Positions 25,490 to 34,989 are shown, counted from the stretch's first letter. The stretch: 64,000 bases of DNA from Nitrospirota bacterium (GCA_003252075.1 QKDO01000102.1:21973-85972); one strand, 5' to 3'. Notes: generated by a model from the sequence alone, not told the origin. A program made the numbers and translations.

Positions 25490-26033
25490 GTTCTCTTCTT
25501 TTTTTCCCTGCTGCATAGCGCTCCATCTCCGAATATATGCAGCCGCAGTATTTCTGCCGATACATACCGAGTTCCCGGGAAAGGACCTGCGCAGTCTTCC
25601 ATCCATCCCTGTAGTCGGCCGCATGGAACGCAATGCCGTGCCGCTTCGCCGTCTCCCGGCCAATGGCGTGTATCATATCAAATTTCTGATAAGGACTTGC
25701 AAGCAGTGAGGTTGTGAAGCCGTCGAGATGCATTCGTTTTGCTGTCCGGGCTGTCCTGTCGAGCCGCATGGTGTAACAGATCGAACAGCGTTCTGCTCCC
25801 TTGCCGGCAACTGATGCAAGGAACGCATCAAGCGCATAGTCATCGTCATATGCGATATCTATGTTCCAGAGCTTCTCCAGGGTCGTGAGCGATCCGAGCC
25901 TCGCCGTATATTCGGCATAGGGGTGTATGTTCGGATTGAACCAGAACCCCCGGATATCGATTCCTTCAAGAAGGAGAGACTGCAAAGGATGGACGCTGCA
26001 GTTCGAGCAACAGATATGCATGAGCAGTTTCAT
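25473..26033 (-). CDS. queH: Epoxyqueuosine reductase QueH
   Basis: A 186-residue iron-sulfur enzyme that reduces epoxyqueuosine to queuosine in tRNA, the B12-independent alternative to QueG. The cysteine pattern is intact: HICCSNCSVHP near the N-terminus, RCSICYTMRLDRTA in the middle and KYCGC near the end. The frame is open upstream, overlapping ruvB, but ATG 26033 begins the family sequence and lies 16 bases after the ruvB stop. Confidence 0.92.
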   Translation of the reverse strand: MKLLMHICCSNCSVHPLQSLLLEGIDIRGFWFNPNIHPYAEYTARLGSLTTLEKLWNIDIAYDDDYALDAFLASVAGKGAERCSICYTMRLDRTARTAKRMHLDGFTTSLLASPYQKFDMIHAIGRETAKRHGIAFHAADYRDGWKTAQVLSRELGMYRQKYCGCIYSEMERYAAGKKRREHDHNG

Positions 26034-26049
26034 CACAAACGTTCCGGGG

Positions 26050-27087
26050 TCAGAACAGTCCCTGCGGGATGTCCCTGCCAAGATGGGAGAATGCATTCCG
26101 TGTCGCCATCCTGCCACGAGGAGTTCTCTCAAGAAAACCCTCCTGAAGCAGATACGGTTCATAGACATCCTCAATCGTTTCCCTGTCTTCTCTCAGCGAT
26201 GCAGCTATCGTATCAATCCCTGCGGGTCCACCGCTGAATTTATCAATAAGGGTCAACAGGAGTTTTCGGTCCATATCATCCAAACCCCGCTCGTCGACAT
26301 CGAGAGAAACGAGAGAGCTTCTGGTTATCGCAAGGTTAATCTTTCCGTTGCCCAAAACCTGAGCAAAATCCCTGATGCGTTTCAGAAGTCTGTTCGCGAT
26401 GCGCGGCGTGCCGCGGGAACGCTTCGCGATCTCAAGAGCTGCATCTTTTTCGGTCGAGACCCTGAGAATAGCTGCAGAACGTGTGATGATCTTTTCCAGT
26501 TCGTCGCAGGCATAGAAGCTGAGCCTGTTCACGATGCCGAACCTGTCCCTGAGCGGCGAGGTGAGCAGACCGGTCCGGGTCGTCGCACCGATCAGGGTGA
26601 ACTTGGGGAGATTGAGTTTGAGTGTTCGCGCATTGGGTCCCTGTCCGATGATGATATCCAGCTGATAGTCCTCCATGGCCGGATACAGCACTTCTTCCAC
26701 AATGCGGGGCAGTCGGTGTATTTCATCTATGAAGAGTATGTCGCGTTCCGAGAGGTTGGTGAGGATTGCAGCAAGGTCCCCGGGTCGTTCGAGCATGGGA
26801 CCGGACGTGGACTTGATGCTTACCATCAGTTCATTGGAGATGATATGGGCAAGGGTCGTCTTGCCGAGTCCCGGTGGTCCGCTGAAGAGCAGATGGTCGA
26901 GGGGCTCCTTCCGTTGGTTTGCTGCGGCGATGAATATCTTCAGATTTTCCTTGAGCTTTTCCTGTCCCACAAATTCATTGAGTGAGCCCGGCCTGAGGCT
27001 AATATCAATTGTCTGTTCATCGTCGGCAGCTCCCGGACTGACGAGTCTGCCCGCGATCTCCGGATTGTCTATCTGATGTTCATCCAT
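26050..27087 (-). CDS. ruvB: Holliday junction branch migration ATPase RuvB
   Basis: A 345-residue AAA+ motor. Seen: [14 protein letters not shown], Walker [14 protein letters not shown], Walker [13 protein letters not shown], sensor 1 [18 protein letters not shown] and a C-terminal winged helix ([16 protein letters not shown]). With RuvA it drives branch migration, and RuvC cuts the junction. It overlaps the end of ruvA by eight bases. Confidence 0.97.
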   Translation of the reverse strand: MDEHQIDNPEIAGRLVSPGAADDEQTIDISLRPGSLNEFVGQEKLKENLKIFIAAANQRKEPLDHLLFSGPPGLGKTTLAHIISNELMVSIKSTSGPMLERPGDLAAILTNLSERDILFIDEIHRLPRIVEEVLYPAMEDYQLDIIIGQGPNARTLKLNLPKFTLIGATTRTGLLTSPLRDRFGIVNRLSFYACDELEKIITRSAAILRVSTEKDAALEIAKRSRGTPRIANRLLKRIRDFAQVLGNGKINLAITRSSLVSLDVDERGLDDMDRKLLLTLIDKFSGGPAGIDTIAASLREDRETIEDVYEPYLLQEGFLERTPRGRMATRNAFSHLGRDIPQGLF

Positions 27088-27658
27088 GTTTCTTCTCCGA
27101 CATGAGCTTCAGGGTCTCCCGGATGAGGGTTTCGATGTCTGTCTCCCCCTGTTTGTACACCTGCTCAAGGAACTCCTGTGCGACGTTTTTCTTATATCCC
27201 AGGTTGACAAGCGCTGAAAGAGCATCATCAAATGCGCGGTCCTTTGAGCCTGAAACCGAAGGGAGCTTTTCCCGGAGTTCGAGGATAAGGCGGTGAGCAG
27301 TCTTCTTGCCGAGACCGGGTATCCTGCAGAGCATGGCAACATCTTCGCTCTCGAGTGCGGAGAGGAAGTCATCGAGGGAGAGGCCTGAAAGCACATTCAG
27401 CGCCATCCTGGGGCCGATGCCGCTAATGCCCAGCAGCGTGGTGAAAATCCTCTTTTCGTCCTCCGCCTGAAAGCCATAGAGCTGAAGAGCGTCCTCCCTG
27501 ACATGCGTATGGATATGGAGGAATATCTCCTGTCCCTCGTTCGGCATACGGGAGAGGAGGTTCAGGGGGACATGCACCTGGTAACCGACACCACATGCCT
27601 CGACAAGGATATTGTCAGGCTTCTTCGAAAGCAATTTGCCTCTGAGCGATCCGATCAC
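27080..27658 (-). CDS. ruvA: Holliday junction DNA-binding protein RuvA
   Basis: A 192-residue tetrameric junction-binding protein: N-terminal OB fold ([19 protein letters not shown]), two helix-hairpin-helix motifs ([32 protein letters not shown]) and a C-terminal three-helix domain that contacts RuvB. It follows ruvC with a gap of 64 bases, in the classical ruvC-ruvA-ruvB order. Confidence 0.97.
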   Translation of the reverse strand: MIGSLRGKLLSKKPDNILVEACGVGYQVHVPLNLLSRMPNEGQEIFLHIHTHVREDALQLYGFQAEDEKRIFTTLLGISGIGPRMALNVLSGLSLDDFLSALESEDVAMLCRIPGLGKKTAHRLILELREKLPSVSGSKDRAFDDALSALVNLGYKKNVAQEFLEQVYKQGETDIETLIRETLKLMSEKKHG

Positions 27659-27722
27659 GGTCCGTATGTATCCTTTTCTCGTGCGCAGAAGGGGGCAGGG
27701 TACAGCGAAGATGAGAGCAGGA

Positions 27723-28220
27723 TCAGGGTTTGCCGCCTTTCAGCGCTTCGTTGAATTTTATCGCATTTGCGTAGCATAGGGCAAGGGCGAGCGCATCAGC
27801 GCTGTCCGGTGAAAGTTCTCCCTGCAGGTTCAGGATCAGCCTGACCATCTTTTCCACTTGCTTTTTTTCTGCTCTGCCGTAACCTACAACGGACTTTTTC
27901 ACTTCAAGGGCGCTCCGTTCCTGCAGATCAATACTCTCTGACGCTGCGGCAAGGAGAACAATGGCTCGGGCATATCCGAGACTTATTGCGGCACGCACGC
28001 TTTTAGCGAAAAAGATCTTCTCAACCACGAGATGGTCAGGGCGGTAGGTGCGGATGATCCCGGTAATCCCCTCATAGATATACCGGAGACGTTCATGGAG
28101 CGGCTTGGCCTGGGCAGGTGATATCGTGCCCGATGTTATGTAATAAGCTCCGCGGTTCTGCAGTCTGATGAGACCATAACCGCATCTGATGCTTCCGGGG
28201 TCTATACCGAGAATCTTCAC
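27723..28220 (-). CDS. ruvC: Holliday junction resolvase RuvC
   Basis: A 165-residue endonuclease with an RNase H-like fold. The catalytic acids lie in ILGIDPGSIRCGYG, HLVVEKIFFAKSV and the C-terminal SPDSADALALALCY. It starts six bases after the end of gmhA on the same strand. Confidence 0.96.
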   Translation of the reverse strand: MKILGIDPGSIRCGYGLIRLQNRGAYYITSGTISPAQAKPLHERLRYIYEGITGIIRTYRPDHLVVEKIFFAKSVRAAISLGYARAIVLLAAASESIDLQERSALEVKKSVVGYGRAEKKQVEKMVRLILNLQGELSPDSADALALALCYANAIKFNEALKGGKP

Positions 28221-28226
28221 GCAGGA

Positions 28227-28811
28227 CTATTTTTTTCTTGGATGCTCAAAAAGTATCTCTTCCACCATAAGACAGAGCACATGGCCGAGCGTGATATGCG
28301 TCTCCTGTATCCTCGGTGTGTTGTCCGAGGGTACCACAAAGGAAAAGGTCGCCTTGGCCGCCGCTTTTTCGCCCTTCAAGCCCGTGAGGAACACGGTTTT
28401 GAGCTTCTTCTTCTTGGCCACATCAAGGGCCTTGAGGATATTGACAGACTGACCGCTGGTGCTGAACGCGATAGCGATGTCTCCCTCAGTGCCGAGGGAT
28501 TTCAACTGGCGCGCAAAAATCTCTGCGTAGTCATAGTCGTTTGCTATCGATGTTATGACCGCCATGTCGGTAGCAAGAGAAAGTGCCGGAAGACCGGGAC
28601 GTTCGCGTTTGAAGCGGTTTACGAATTCTGCGGCGATATGCGAAGCATCGCTTGCACTCCCGCCGTTCCCGAAGAGAATCACCTTATTGCCTTCATTGAA
28701 AGCCGAAGCAATCGCTTTTGAGACCTCGACGATCGTTTCGATGTGTCCGTGCACGAACTTCTCCTTGATCTCGATGCTGTCCCTGAATTCCTTTAGGATC
28801 TTTTCTTTCAT
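28227..28811 (-). CDS. gmhA: Sedoheptulose-7-phosphate isomerase GmhA
   Basis: A 194-residue SIS-domain isomerase converting sedoheptulose 7-phosphate to D-glycero-D-manno-heptose 7-phosphate, the first step to LPS heptose. Seen: ILFGNGGSASDASHIAAEFVNRF, IAFSTSGQSVNILKAL and the C-terminal QETHITLGHVLC, which carries metal and catalytic residues. The related DiaA has the same fold, but the QETHI block favours GmhA. Its presence implies a heptose-containing outer membrane. Confidence 0.9.
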   Translation of the reverse strand: MKEKILKEFRDSIEIKEKFVHGHIETIVEVSKAIASAFNEGNKVILFGNGGSASDASHIAAEFVNRFKRERPGLPALSLATDMAVITSIANDYDYAEIFARQLKSLGTEGDIAIAFSTSGQSVNILKALDVAKKKKLKTVFLTGLKGEKAAAKATFSFVVPSDNTPRIQETHITLGHVLCLMVEEILFEHPRKK

Positions 28812-28880
28812 AATTTCCGCGTCCCGAAGATGGGATATGTATAGGACAATAGCCTAATGCAAATGTGCGATCAAGTCAAA

Positions 28881-29837
28881 TTATCGCTGCGGTGTATACA
28901 CGACATTCGTTATCTCTGCCGGAGGCCCTTCCTTGGCAGGACCGACAGCCGTGATGCGGTAATCCCTGCGGGCTGCGGAACGGTCATTGTCTACAAAGGT
29001 CGGTATCTGGGTCTTGCCGATGAGGATAAACTCACCTCTGCCCGTCCTCTTATACACCCGGAAGCCCGTGACCCAGGGTTCTGCAGGTTCGGACCACGAG
29101 AGGAATATCCTGTCAGATGCCGGATATGCCTGAACATTTTCGGGTCGCGCGGGCACAAGGTCAGCAGGATCCACGGCAAGTTCTTCTGATGCCTCTCCTT
29201 CATCGCGGATGTCACCGCCGATAAGGCTTCTTACCGTGTAATACACTATACTATTGACCGAGAAAGCATCCGTAAAGACAGCCTCGGAGAGTGGGGCCTG
29301 ATTCGCCGGCATCAGGCCGTAGGCGCCTTGTTTATTGGCCTTATAGACGTTGAATTTGTCTCCGGTGTTCCGGGGTGTCCATGACAGGATGACGCTATTT
29401 CCTTCCACGACATAGGAAAGGCTCGCGGGAGGCAACGGTGCCGGCGCGGGAGTTGCCTCAACGACAGGGGAGTCATTACTATATACACCCCGGGAGTTCT
29501 GCGAGATGACCTTATAGCGGTAGGTAATACCCGTCTCGATATCATGATCAACAAATGCCCTCTTATCCTTATCCAGATGAGAAAGCTTCTCGAAATCGGC
29601 TCCGGTTGCACGAAGGACGATGAATTCAGCGATAACCCCCTCCTGTTTGCGAGGATAGTTCCATCGGAGCGTCATGGATCCCCCGCGGTGTACCGCGGTG
29701 ACGGACGAAGGGGCATCGGGTTTCTCGAAGGACGTGAGCGTGGGCGGTCCCTTCTTGCCGCAGGCGGAAAGAAAGACGATCTGCAGGCAGAGCATAGCGA
29801 TCAGGAGCAGGCAGGAGTTTCCAGCCGGTCTGCTCAT
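28881..29837 (-). CDS. Lipoprotein with fibronectin type III-like repeats, LptM-like N-terminus
   Basis: A 318-residue predicted lipoprotein. Residues 1-26 form a signal with lipobox LSAC, and the mature end CGKKGPPTL matches the tiny LptM/YifL lipoprotein normally encoded between argH and lysA. Three FN3-like units follow, at about 35-125 (APSSVTAVHRGGSMTLRW), 130-220 (PPASLSYVVEGNSVILSW) and 230-312 (RPENVQAYPASDRIFLSW). LptM helps assemble LPS transport machinery; whether this larger form does so is unknown. ATGA overlap with argH. Confidence 0.8.
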   Translation of the reverse strand: MSRPAGNSCLLLIAMLCLQIVFLSACGKKGPPTLTSFEKPDAPSSVTAVHRGGSMTLRWNYPRKQEGVIAEFIVLRATGADFEKLSHLDKDKRAFVDHDIETGITYRYKVISQNSRGVYSNDSPVVEATPAPAPLPPASLSYVVEGNSVILSWTPRNTGDKFNVYKANKQGAYGLMPANQAPLSEAVFTDAFSVNSIVYYTVRSLIGGDIRDEGEASEELAVDPADLVPARPENVQAYPASDRIFLSWSEPAEPWVTGFRVYKRTGRGEFILIGKTQIPTFVDNDRSAARRDYRITAVGPAKEGPPAEITNVVYTPQR

Positions 29838-31207
29838 CTCAGGAGTCTCCGATAATGCCTGAGCTGCCTCTTTACCTCTGACGGAGATGTGCCGCCAAAC
29901 GAGGATCGTGCCTTTACAGAAGCTGCCGGATCCAGGACTGCAAGAACATCTGCAGACAGGGCCGGAGAAAATGCCCTGAGTTCCCGGAGAGACAGGGAGG
30001 TCAGGGGGATGTTCCGTGAAATGCAGGACAGCACAATCCTTCCCGTGATCTCATGGGCGGCCCTGAAGGGTACGCCCTTCCTGACTAAATATTCGGCTAT
30101 GTCTGTTGCAGTAGCATATCCGCCGGCTGCGGTCTCCTTGAGCCGTGTGATGTTGAACTTCACTCCCTTCATCATTTTCAGCAGAACCGAGAGGCAGGCT
30201 GAGAGGGTCTCTGCAGAATCGAACACCGGCAGCTTGTCCTCCTGCATATCACGGTTGTAGGCGAGCGGCAGTCCTTTCATAAGGGTAAGGAGGGCCATGA
30301 GGTTACCATAGACCCTTCCGGTCTTTCCCCGCATAAGTTCCATGACATCGGGGTTCTTCTTCTGGGGCATGATGCTTGACCCCGTGGTGAACCTGTCAGA
30401 GATCTCCAAAAACCTGAATTCTTCCGTTGACCAGAGGATAAGCTCCTCCGCAAGGCGTGAAAGGTGCATCATGGAGATCGCAGTGCAGGAAAGGAACTCA
30501 AGTGCAAAGTCCCTGTCAGATACCGCATCAATGCTGTTGCCCGAAATCTGGCTGAAGCCGAGCAGTTTTGCCGTATATGCCCGGTCGGTGGGGAGGGATG
30601 TACCGGCGAGAGCACAGGAACCGAGCGGGCAGGAGTCCGTCCTCCGTAAACAGTCGCGGAACCGGTCATGGTCCCGCTGGAACATTTCCACATACGCAAG
30701 GAGATGATGAGCAAGAAGAATAGGCTGGGCCCGCTGAAGATGCGTATAGCCGGGCATGACCGTGTCCTGGTGCTGCTCCGCCATAGCAACAAACGTCTTT
30801 TGAAGCTTGCGGATAAGAGCGATGATATTATGCATCTGCTCCCGGAGATACAGCCTGAGGTCAAGAGCTACCTGGTCGTTCCTAGAACGGGCAGTATGGA
30901 GTTTCCTGCCGGGGTCGCCGATCCGGTCCGTGAGCGATGATTCTATATTCATATGGATATCCTCAAGCTCGGGGGAAAACCTGAATTTCCCCCTTCTGAT
31001 AGCCTCTGCAGTTTCCGAAAGACCGGCAATAATGGATGCTGATTCCTTCGATGTGATGATGCGCTGTTTTGCCAGCATCTTTGCGTGTGCGATGCTCCCT
31101 GCGATATCGTGCTTCCAGAGCTTCCGGTCAAACGAGATGGACTCGGTAAAGGACTCGAGCGCTTCCGAGGTCTTTTGCGCAAATCTGCCCGACCAGGGTT
31201 TTTTCAT
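29834..31207 (-). CDS. argH: Argininosuccinate lyase
   Basis: A 457-residue enzyme cleaving argininosuccinate to arginine and fumarate. Conserved blocks: TARSRNDQVALDLRLYLR, PGYTHLQRAQPILLAHH, and the signature GSSIMPQKKNPD with the catalytic serine loop. Length and order are typical. It overlaps the FN3 lipoprotein gene (ATGA). The short ArgA-like gene near 9.5 kb belongs to the same pathway. Confidence 0.97.
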   Translation of the reverse strand: MKKPWSGRFAQKTSEALESFTESISFDRKLWKHDIAGSIAHAKMLAKQRIITSKESASIIAGLSETAEAIRRGKFRFSPELEDIHMNIESSLTDRIGDPGRKLHTARSRNDQVALDLRLYLREQMHNIIALIRKLQKTFVAMAEQHQDTVMPGYTHLQRAQPILLAHHLLAYVEMFQRDHDRFRDCLRRTDSCPLGSCALAGTSLPTDRAYTAKLLGFSQISGNSIDAVSDRDFALEFLSCTAISMMHLSRLAEELILWSTEEFRFLEISDRFTTGSSIMPQKKNPDVMELMRGKTGRVYGNLMALLTLMKGLPLAYNRDMQEDKLPVFDSAETLSACLSVLLKMMKGVKFNITRLKETAAGGYATATDIAEYLVRKGVPFRAAHEITGRIVLSCISRNIPLTSLSLRELRAFSPALSADVLAVLDPAASVKARSSFGGTSPSEVKRQLRHYRRLLR

Positions 31208-31381
31208 GATCAGGTAAGATAAAATTTTACCGGTTTGGTGTCAAGGAATTTATCTGCACAAAAGGTCTGGTACAGTCAAATGGTTGAAGAATGATATGGG
31301 GTAAGGTCGCCGGAGCTGATAGCGCTTATCTGCAGGGATAAGACACCGTGCATTCAGTCGCTCAATACCTTACAATATACC

Positions 31382-31507
31382 ATGAAGAGTGCGACCTTAC
31401 AGGCGCTTCAGCAAGCCGTTGATTCGGTTATCAGGGGCAAGCAGGAGGCTGTCAAAATGGCTATCGTAACACTCCTCGGCAGAAGTAGGTGTCCATCCAT
31501 TTTTTAA
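31382..31507 (+). pseudogene. N-terminal remnant of a MoxR-type AAA ATPase
   Basis: A 41-codon frame reads MKSATLQALQQAVDSVIRG and KQEAVKMAIVTLLGR. This is the N-terminal helix pair of MoxR ATPases (pattern VIVGQEEVVxxLLIALLAxGH), which should continue into the GHLLLEDxPG Walker A region. Here it runs out after LLGR into unrelated sequence and a stop. The 500-base gap between argH and the lipoprotein gene contains no other recognisable coding sequence. Resemblance is short, so chance is not excluded. Confidence 0.45.
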
Positions 31508-31701
31508 AGCTTATTGAGGTAATCTCAGCTCTCTTTGCATCCACGACAACGGTCCCCGGGCAACCATATCCCCGACGCGATGCCAGTGATCATTGAGGAC
31601 CACAATCATGGTACCGACTAGGAAGTTGAAAAAAAACGTCATCGATCATGCGCAGGTTTCGCACAAGGGCGCGCCAGAACCCGAGACCCGCATGGAAATG
31701 A

Positions 31702-32037
31702 TCACTCCAGCTCCACAATCACGATCAACTGCTGATCGCCCAGCGAGAAGGCCTCGTGGACAGCGCCTTTTACCGTGATCTTCGAACCTCTTTGCGGAAG
31801 CGGTCTTGTGGTTACGACGGTTATTTCCCCTGTGCTGTCCTTCACAACGAAGTACTTGATGACGAGCAGACTGAATGTCTCGGTGACCTCGCCGTTGACG
31901 GTAACGGTTTTGTCACTGTAATCACGCGGGTTGTCGAGAATCTTCTTTATGGGTGTTGCCATGAGGCTGCCACAGCCGGCGGACAACATCATTGCCAGCA
32001 TCGCGCTCATGACCCTGACAGAAAGACAGCTCTTCAT
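31702..32037 (-). CDS. Small OB-fold lipoprotein
   Basis: A 111-residue predicted lipoprotein. ATG 32037 follows AGGAGG by seven bases and gives a signal ending in the lipobox LSAGC. The mature part is all beta (VTVNGEVTETFSLLVIKYFVVKD, then ITVKGAVHEAF), as in OB-fold proteins of the YdeI/BOF kind or the cytochrome-maturation-like OB folds. Ligand unknown. It is transcribed after pcm, 19 bases downstream. Confidence 0.75.
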   Translation of the reverse strand: MKSCLSVRVMSAMLAMMLSAGCGSLMATPIKKILDNPRDYSDKTVTVNGEVTETFSLLVIKYFVVKDSTGEITVVTTRPLPQRGSKITVKGAVHEAFSLGDQQLIVIVELE

Positions 32038-32056
32038 GGGTATGCCTCCTGTGCCA

Positions 32057-32704
32057 TCAAGAATCTTTTTTCCATCCATACTCCCCGATGAGTGGGACAA
32101 AGACGCAGGGAGTGTGGTGCTCCTCGATCAGTCCTTTTTCGGTCTTCCTGATCTTCAGAAGGATCTGCGAAAAACTGCTTCCTACAGGGATCACAAGGAT
32201 GCCGTTCATGCCAAGTTGATCCAGAAGTGGCTCAGGTATCTTCGGGGCTGCTGCCGTGATGATGATCCGGTCAAAGGGAGCCTCTTGCGGCCAGCCGAGG
32301 GTCCCGTCACCCGTTCTGACGTGGATATTCTGATAGGAAAGGGAGCGAAACCTTGACGCAGCCCTATCCGCCAGTATCGCTATCCGCTCAATGGAGTATA
32401 CGTCTTTTGCAAGCTCTGCAAGCATTGCGCCCTGATATCCTGATCCCGTACCTATTTCGAGCACCTTTTCCGTACCTTTGAGTTCCAGGAGTTCCGTCAT
32501 GACCGCTACCATATAGGGCTGCGATATGGTCTGTCCCTCTCCGATGGAGAGCGCCATATCGTCATAGGCGTTATGCAGGTTGGCTTCCCCTGCAAAAAGA
32601 TGCCGGGGAACCCTTCTCATTGCATCAAGGACCCGATGGTCCTTGATACCCCGTGGTATGAGCTGGGTCGCTACCATCTCTTCTCTCAGTGACTTGGGGT
32701 CCAC
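32057..32704 (-). CDS. pcm: Protein-L-isoaspartate O-methyltransferase
   Basis: A 215-residue repair enzyme that methylates isoaspartyl residues. Seen: RHLFAGEANLHNAYDDMALSIG and GQTISQPYMVAVM (substrate loop), VLEIGTGSGYQGAMLAEL (SAM site) and the C-terminal ILVIPVGSSF. The start is GTG 32704, two bases after the end of the FAD oxidoreductase gene. The pcm-surE linkage seen here is conserved in many bacteria. Confidence 0.95.
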   Translation of the reverse strand: MDPKSLREEMVATQLIPRGIKDHRVLDAMRRVPRHLFAGEANLHNAYDDMALSIGEGQTISQPYMVAVMTELLELKGTEKVLEIGTGSGYQGAMLAELAKDVYSIERIAILADRAASRFRSLSYQNIHVRTGDGTLGWPQEAPFDRIIITAAAPKIPEPLLDQLGMNGILVIPVGSSFSQILLKIRKTEKGLIEEHHTPCVFVPLIGEYGWKKDS

Positions 32705-32706
32705 TC

Positions 32707-34086
32707 TCAGGCCCTTTTCAATATCTCACGCGCTGCGACGACTCCCGAGGCCGATGCCTGGATAAGCCCTCTGCTTACCCCTGGACCATCGCCGGCAGCA
32801 AAGATGTTCTTTATTTCTGTTTCAAGACTGTTGGTGAGTTTGAGCTGCATGGAGTAAAACTTTACCTCAACTCCATAGAGTAGGGTATTCCTTGAATTAA
32901 CACCGGGGGCAATCTTATCGAGTGCTTCAAGCATCTCGAGGATATTTGATAGGTAACGGTAGGGAAGGGCAAAGCTCAGATCGCCCGGAGTGGCATCAAC
33001 AAGGGAAGGGCGCACCGTTCCTTTTACGATGCGTTCGTAGGTCGACCGTCGCCCCGCATGGAGGTCGCCAAGCCGCTGCACAATGACACCCTTGCCGATA
33101 AAGTTTGCAAGCTGGGCGATATATCTTCCGTAGGAAATGGGTTCGTCAAAAGGTTCGGTAAAATACGTACTTACCAGGAGTGCAAAATTGGTATTGCTTG
33201 TCCTCCGGTCAGTATAGCTGTGGCCGTTGACAGTCCATATGCCTTTTAGGTATTCCTTCACAACTTCTCCATATGGATTGACACAGAATGTTCTGACCCT
33301 GTCGTCGAACTTCTTGGAATAAAAGACCAGTTTTGGTTCATAGGTGATGTTCGTCAACGGTTCGAGTACCGAAGCCGGCAGCTCGACCCTGACGCCGACA
33401 TCTACGGGGTTCTTAAGCTGGGTGAGTTCGAGCCTCCGTACTTCTTCCTCGAGCCACTTCGAACCCTCACGGCCCGGGGCAAGAACGAGGAAGTCAGACG
33501 AGAAAACCCTGCCATCCCGCAGCTTAACCCCTGCGTAGTTCTTGTTCCTGACGATAATCTGTTCCGCCTCTGCCTTGAAGATGATATCGATCTTTTTGCT
33601 GATCTCGTCCTTCATATTCCTGAGCACAACACCGCAGCGGTCAGTTCCTATATGGCGTATCCGTGAGGGAATCAGTACAAGATCGTTTTTCGAAGCCATT
33701 TTCTTGATGCCCTGTATCTCATCCGGGTGATCGCCGAAGATCTCGTCAGGAGCGCCATAGGTGATATAGATCCCGTCAACGTAATCGATAAGGGACTGAA
33801 CTGCATGTTCGTCCATGTAGCGTGAGAGAAATCCTCCAACGTCAGGGGAGAGACTAAGCTTGCCGTCGCTGTATGCTCCCGCCCCGCCCCAACCGCTGAG
33901 CAGATGACATTCACGGCAGGATGCGCAGGAAATCTTCCTCTCCTTGGAAGGGCACTTCCTGCTGTTGATATCGCGTCCTTTTTCGAGAAGAAGGATCTTT
34001 AGGTTCTTCTTTGATTTCAGGAATTCAAGAGCTGCAAAGATGCCGGCAGGTCCTGAGCCGACGATGATAACATCGAAGTTACTCAT
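32707..34086 (-). CDS. FAD-dependent dehydrogenase (COG2509-like)
   Basis: A 459-residue flavoprotein. An N-terminal dinucleotide-binding motif VIIVGSGPAGIFAALEF (about 6-22), a Cys-rich stretch (RKISCASCRECHLLSGWGGAG) and a C-terminal FAD-contact block IFAAGDGPGVSRGLIQASASG are visible. This pattern is that of uncharacterised FAD-dependent dehydrogenases. The reaction is unknown. The true start is ATG 34086, overlapping surE by eight bases, rather than the upstream in-frame codons. Confidence 0.8.
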   Translation of the reverse strand: MSNFDVIIVGSGPAGIFAALEFLKSKKNLKILLLEKGRDINSRKCPSKERKISCASCRECHLLSGWGGAGAYSDGKLSLSPDVGGFLSRYMDEHAVQSLIDYVDGIYITYGAPDEIFGDHPDEIQGIKKMASKNDLVLIPSRIRHIGTDRCGVVLRNMKDEISKKIDIIFKAEAEQIIVRNKNYAGVKLRDGRVFSSDFLVLAPGREGSKWLEEEVRRLELTQLKNPVDVGVRVELPASVLEPLTNITYEPKLVFYSKKFDDRVRTFCVNPYGEVVKEYLKGIWTVNGHSYTDRRTSNTNFALLVSTYFTEPFDEPISYGRYIAQLANFIGKGVIVQRLGDLHAGRRSTYERIVKGTVRPSLVDATPGDLSFALPYRYLSNILEMLEALDKIAPGVNSRNTLLYGVEVKFYSMQLKLTNSLETEIKNIFAAGDGPGVSRGLIQASASGVVAAREILKRA

Positions 34087-34852
34087 TCCTGCCCTCAAGC
34101 ATGTCGGATACGTTCCATCGCTCTCGCAGGTAGGCAAGGCCGGTATGGTTCGTAAGGTCAAGATGTATCGGCGTTATCGAAATATAGTTTTCCTGCACCG
34201 CCTCCATGTCTGCTTCATCGCCATGTTCCCAGAATGTCCTGCCTCCGCCAATCCAGTAATATTTTTCCCCCCAGGGATTGAACGTCTCCTGGATAGAGTT
34301 TTCGTAGATGCGTTTTCCCTGTCGCGTGATCTTGATCCCTTTTATCTCATCTTTGACGATATTTGGGAAATTTACGTTCAGCAGGGTATCAAAGGGCAGG
34401 GAGTGCTCAAGTACGTATGAGGCTATCTTGGTGGCAAAGAACGTTGCGGTATCGTAATGGTAGTTCTTGTCAGCGATAAGGGAGAATGCGATGGATGGTA
34501 TGCCGAAGATCGTTCCCTCAATGGCTGCTGAGACCGTTCCGGAATATGTGATATCGTCACCGAGATTAGCGCCTTTATTGATCCCCGAGACGACGAGGTC
34601 AGGTTTCCGCGAAAGAAGTTTATTGATCCCCAGCGTTACGCAGTCCGTTGGCGTGCCGTTCACGCTGAACACCTGCTCCCTGATCTCTTCCACTTTTAGC
34701 GGCCTGTGGAGCGTAAGCGAGTGGCCAGCAGCGCTTCTTTCCCTGTCGGGGGCTACGATCCAGGAGTTGCCAAGCTCTTTCATGGCCATATAAAGGGCCA
34801 TAAGACCGGGGGAGTGTACCCCATCGTCATTCGTTACCAGAATCAGTGCCAT
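34079..34852 (-). CDS. surE: 5'/3'-nucleotidase SurE
   Basis: A 257-residue survival-protein nucleotidase dephosphorylating nucleoside monophosphates. Seen: ILVTNDDGVHSPGL (metal site), GTPTDCVTLG, and VSGINKGANLGDDITYSGTVSAA. The frame allows a TTG at 34876, but the family begins at ATG 34852. No ribosome binding site precedes this ATG; instead a -10-like sequence ends 8 bases upstream of it, so the mRNA may be leaderless. Confidence 0.95.
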   Translation of the reverse strand: MALILVTNDDGVHSPGLMALYMAMKELGNSWIVAPDRERSAAGHSLTLHRPLKVEEIREQVFSVNGTPTDCVTLGINKLLSRKPDLVVSGINKGANLGDDITYSGTVSAAIEGTIFGIPSIAFSLIADKNYHYDTATFFATKIASYVLEHSLPFDTLLNVNFPNIVKDEIKGIKITRQGKRIYENSIQETFNPWGEKYYWIGGGRTFWEHGDEADMEAVQENYISITPIHLDLTNHTGLAYLRERWNVSDMLEGRNE

Positions 34853-34860
34853 ACAAATGT

Positions 34861-34869
34861 ATTGTATCA
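34861..34869 (-). promoter_or_regulatory. Extended -10 element directly before surE
   Basis: On the minus strand TGATACAAT fits the extended -10 consensus TGnTATAAT in all but one base. Its 3' end lies eight bases before the surE ATG (34852). Start-site spacing of 6-8 bases would place transcription initiation at or next to the A of ATG. Confidence 0.4.
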
Positions 34870-34959
34870 GAAACAAAATAAGCGGGTCGAAGCTGATCTG
34901 GGAATTATATAGCTATATCTATAAAAAAACAAAAAGCTCTTGCCCTTTCAGGAGGCTTT

Positions 34960-34989
34960 ATGCAGAATATGTATCACATTTACGCATAA
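34960..34989 (+). other. Possible nine-codon leader ORF upstream of purM
   Basis: CAGGAGG is followed 5 bases later by ATG and nine codons (MQNMYHIYA) ending in TAA. This is the best ribosome binding site in the region, while purM itself, 30 bases further on, has none. The small ORF is in the same frame as purM but separated by TAA and TGA. It could couple or regulate purM translation. Confidence 0.25.
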
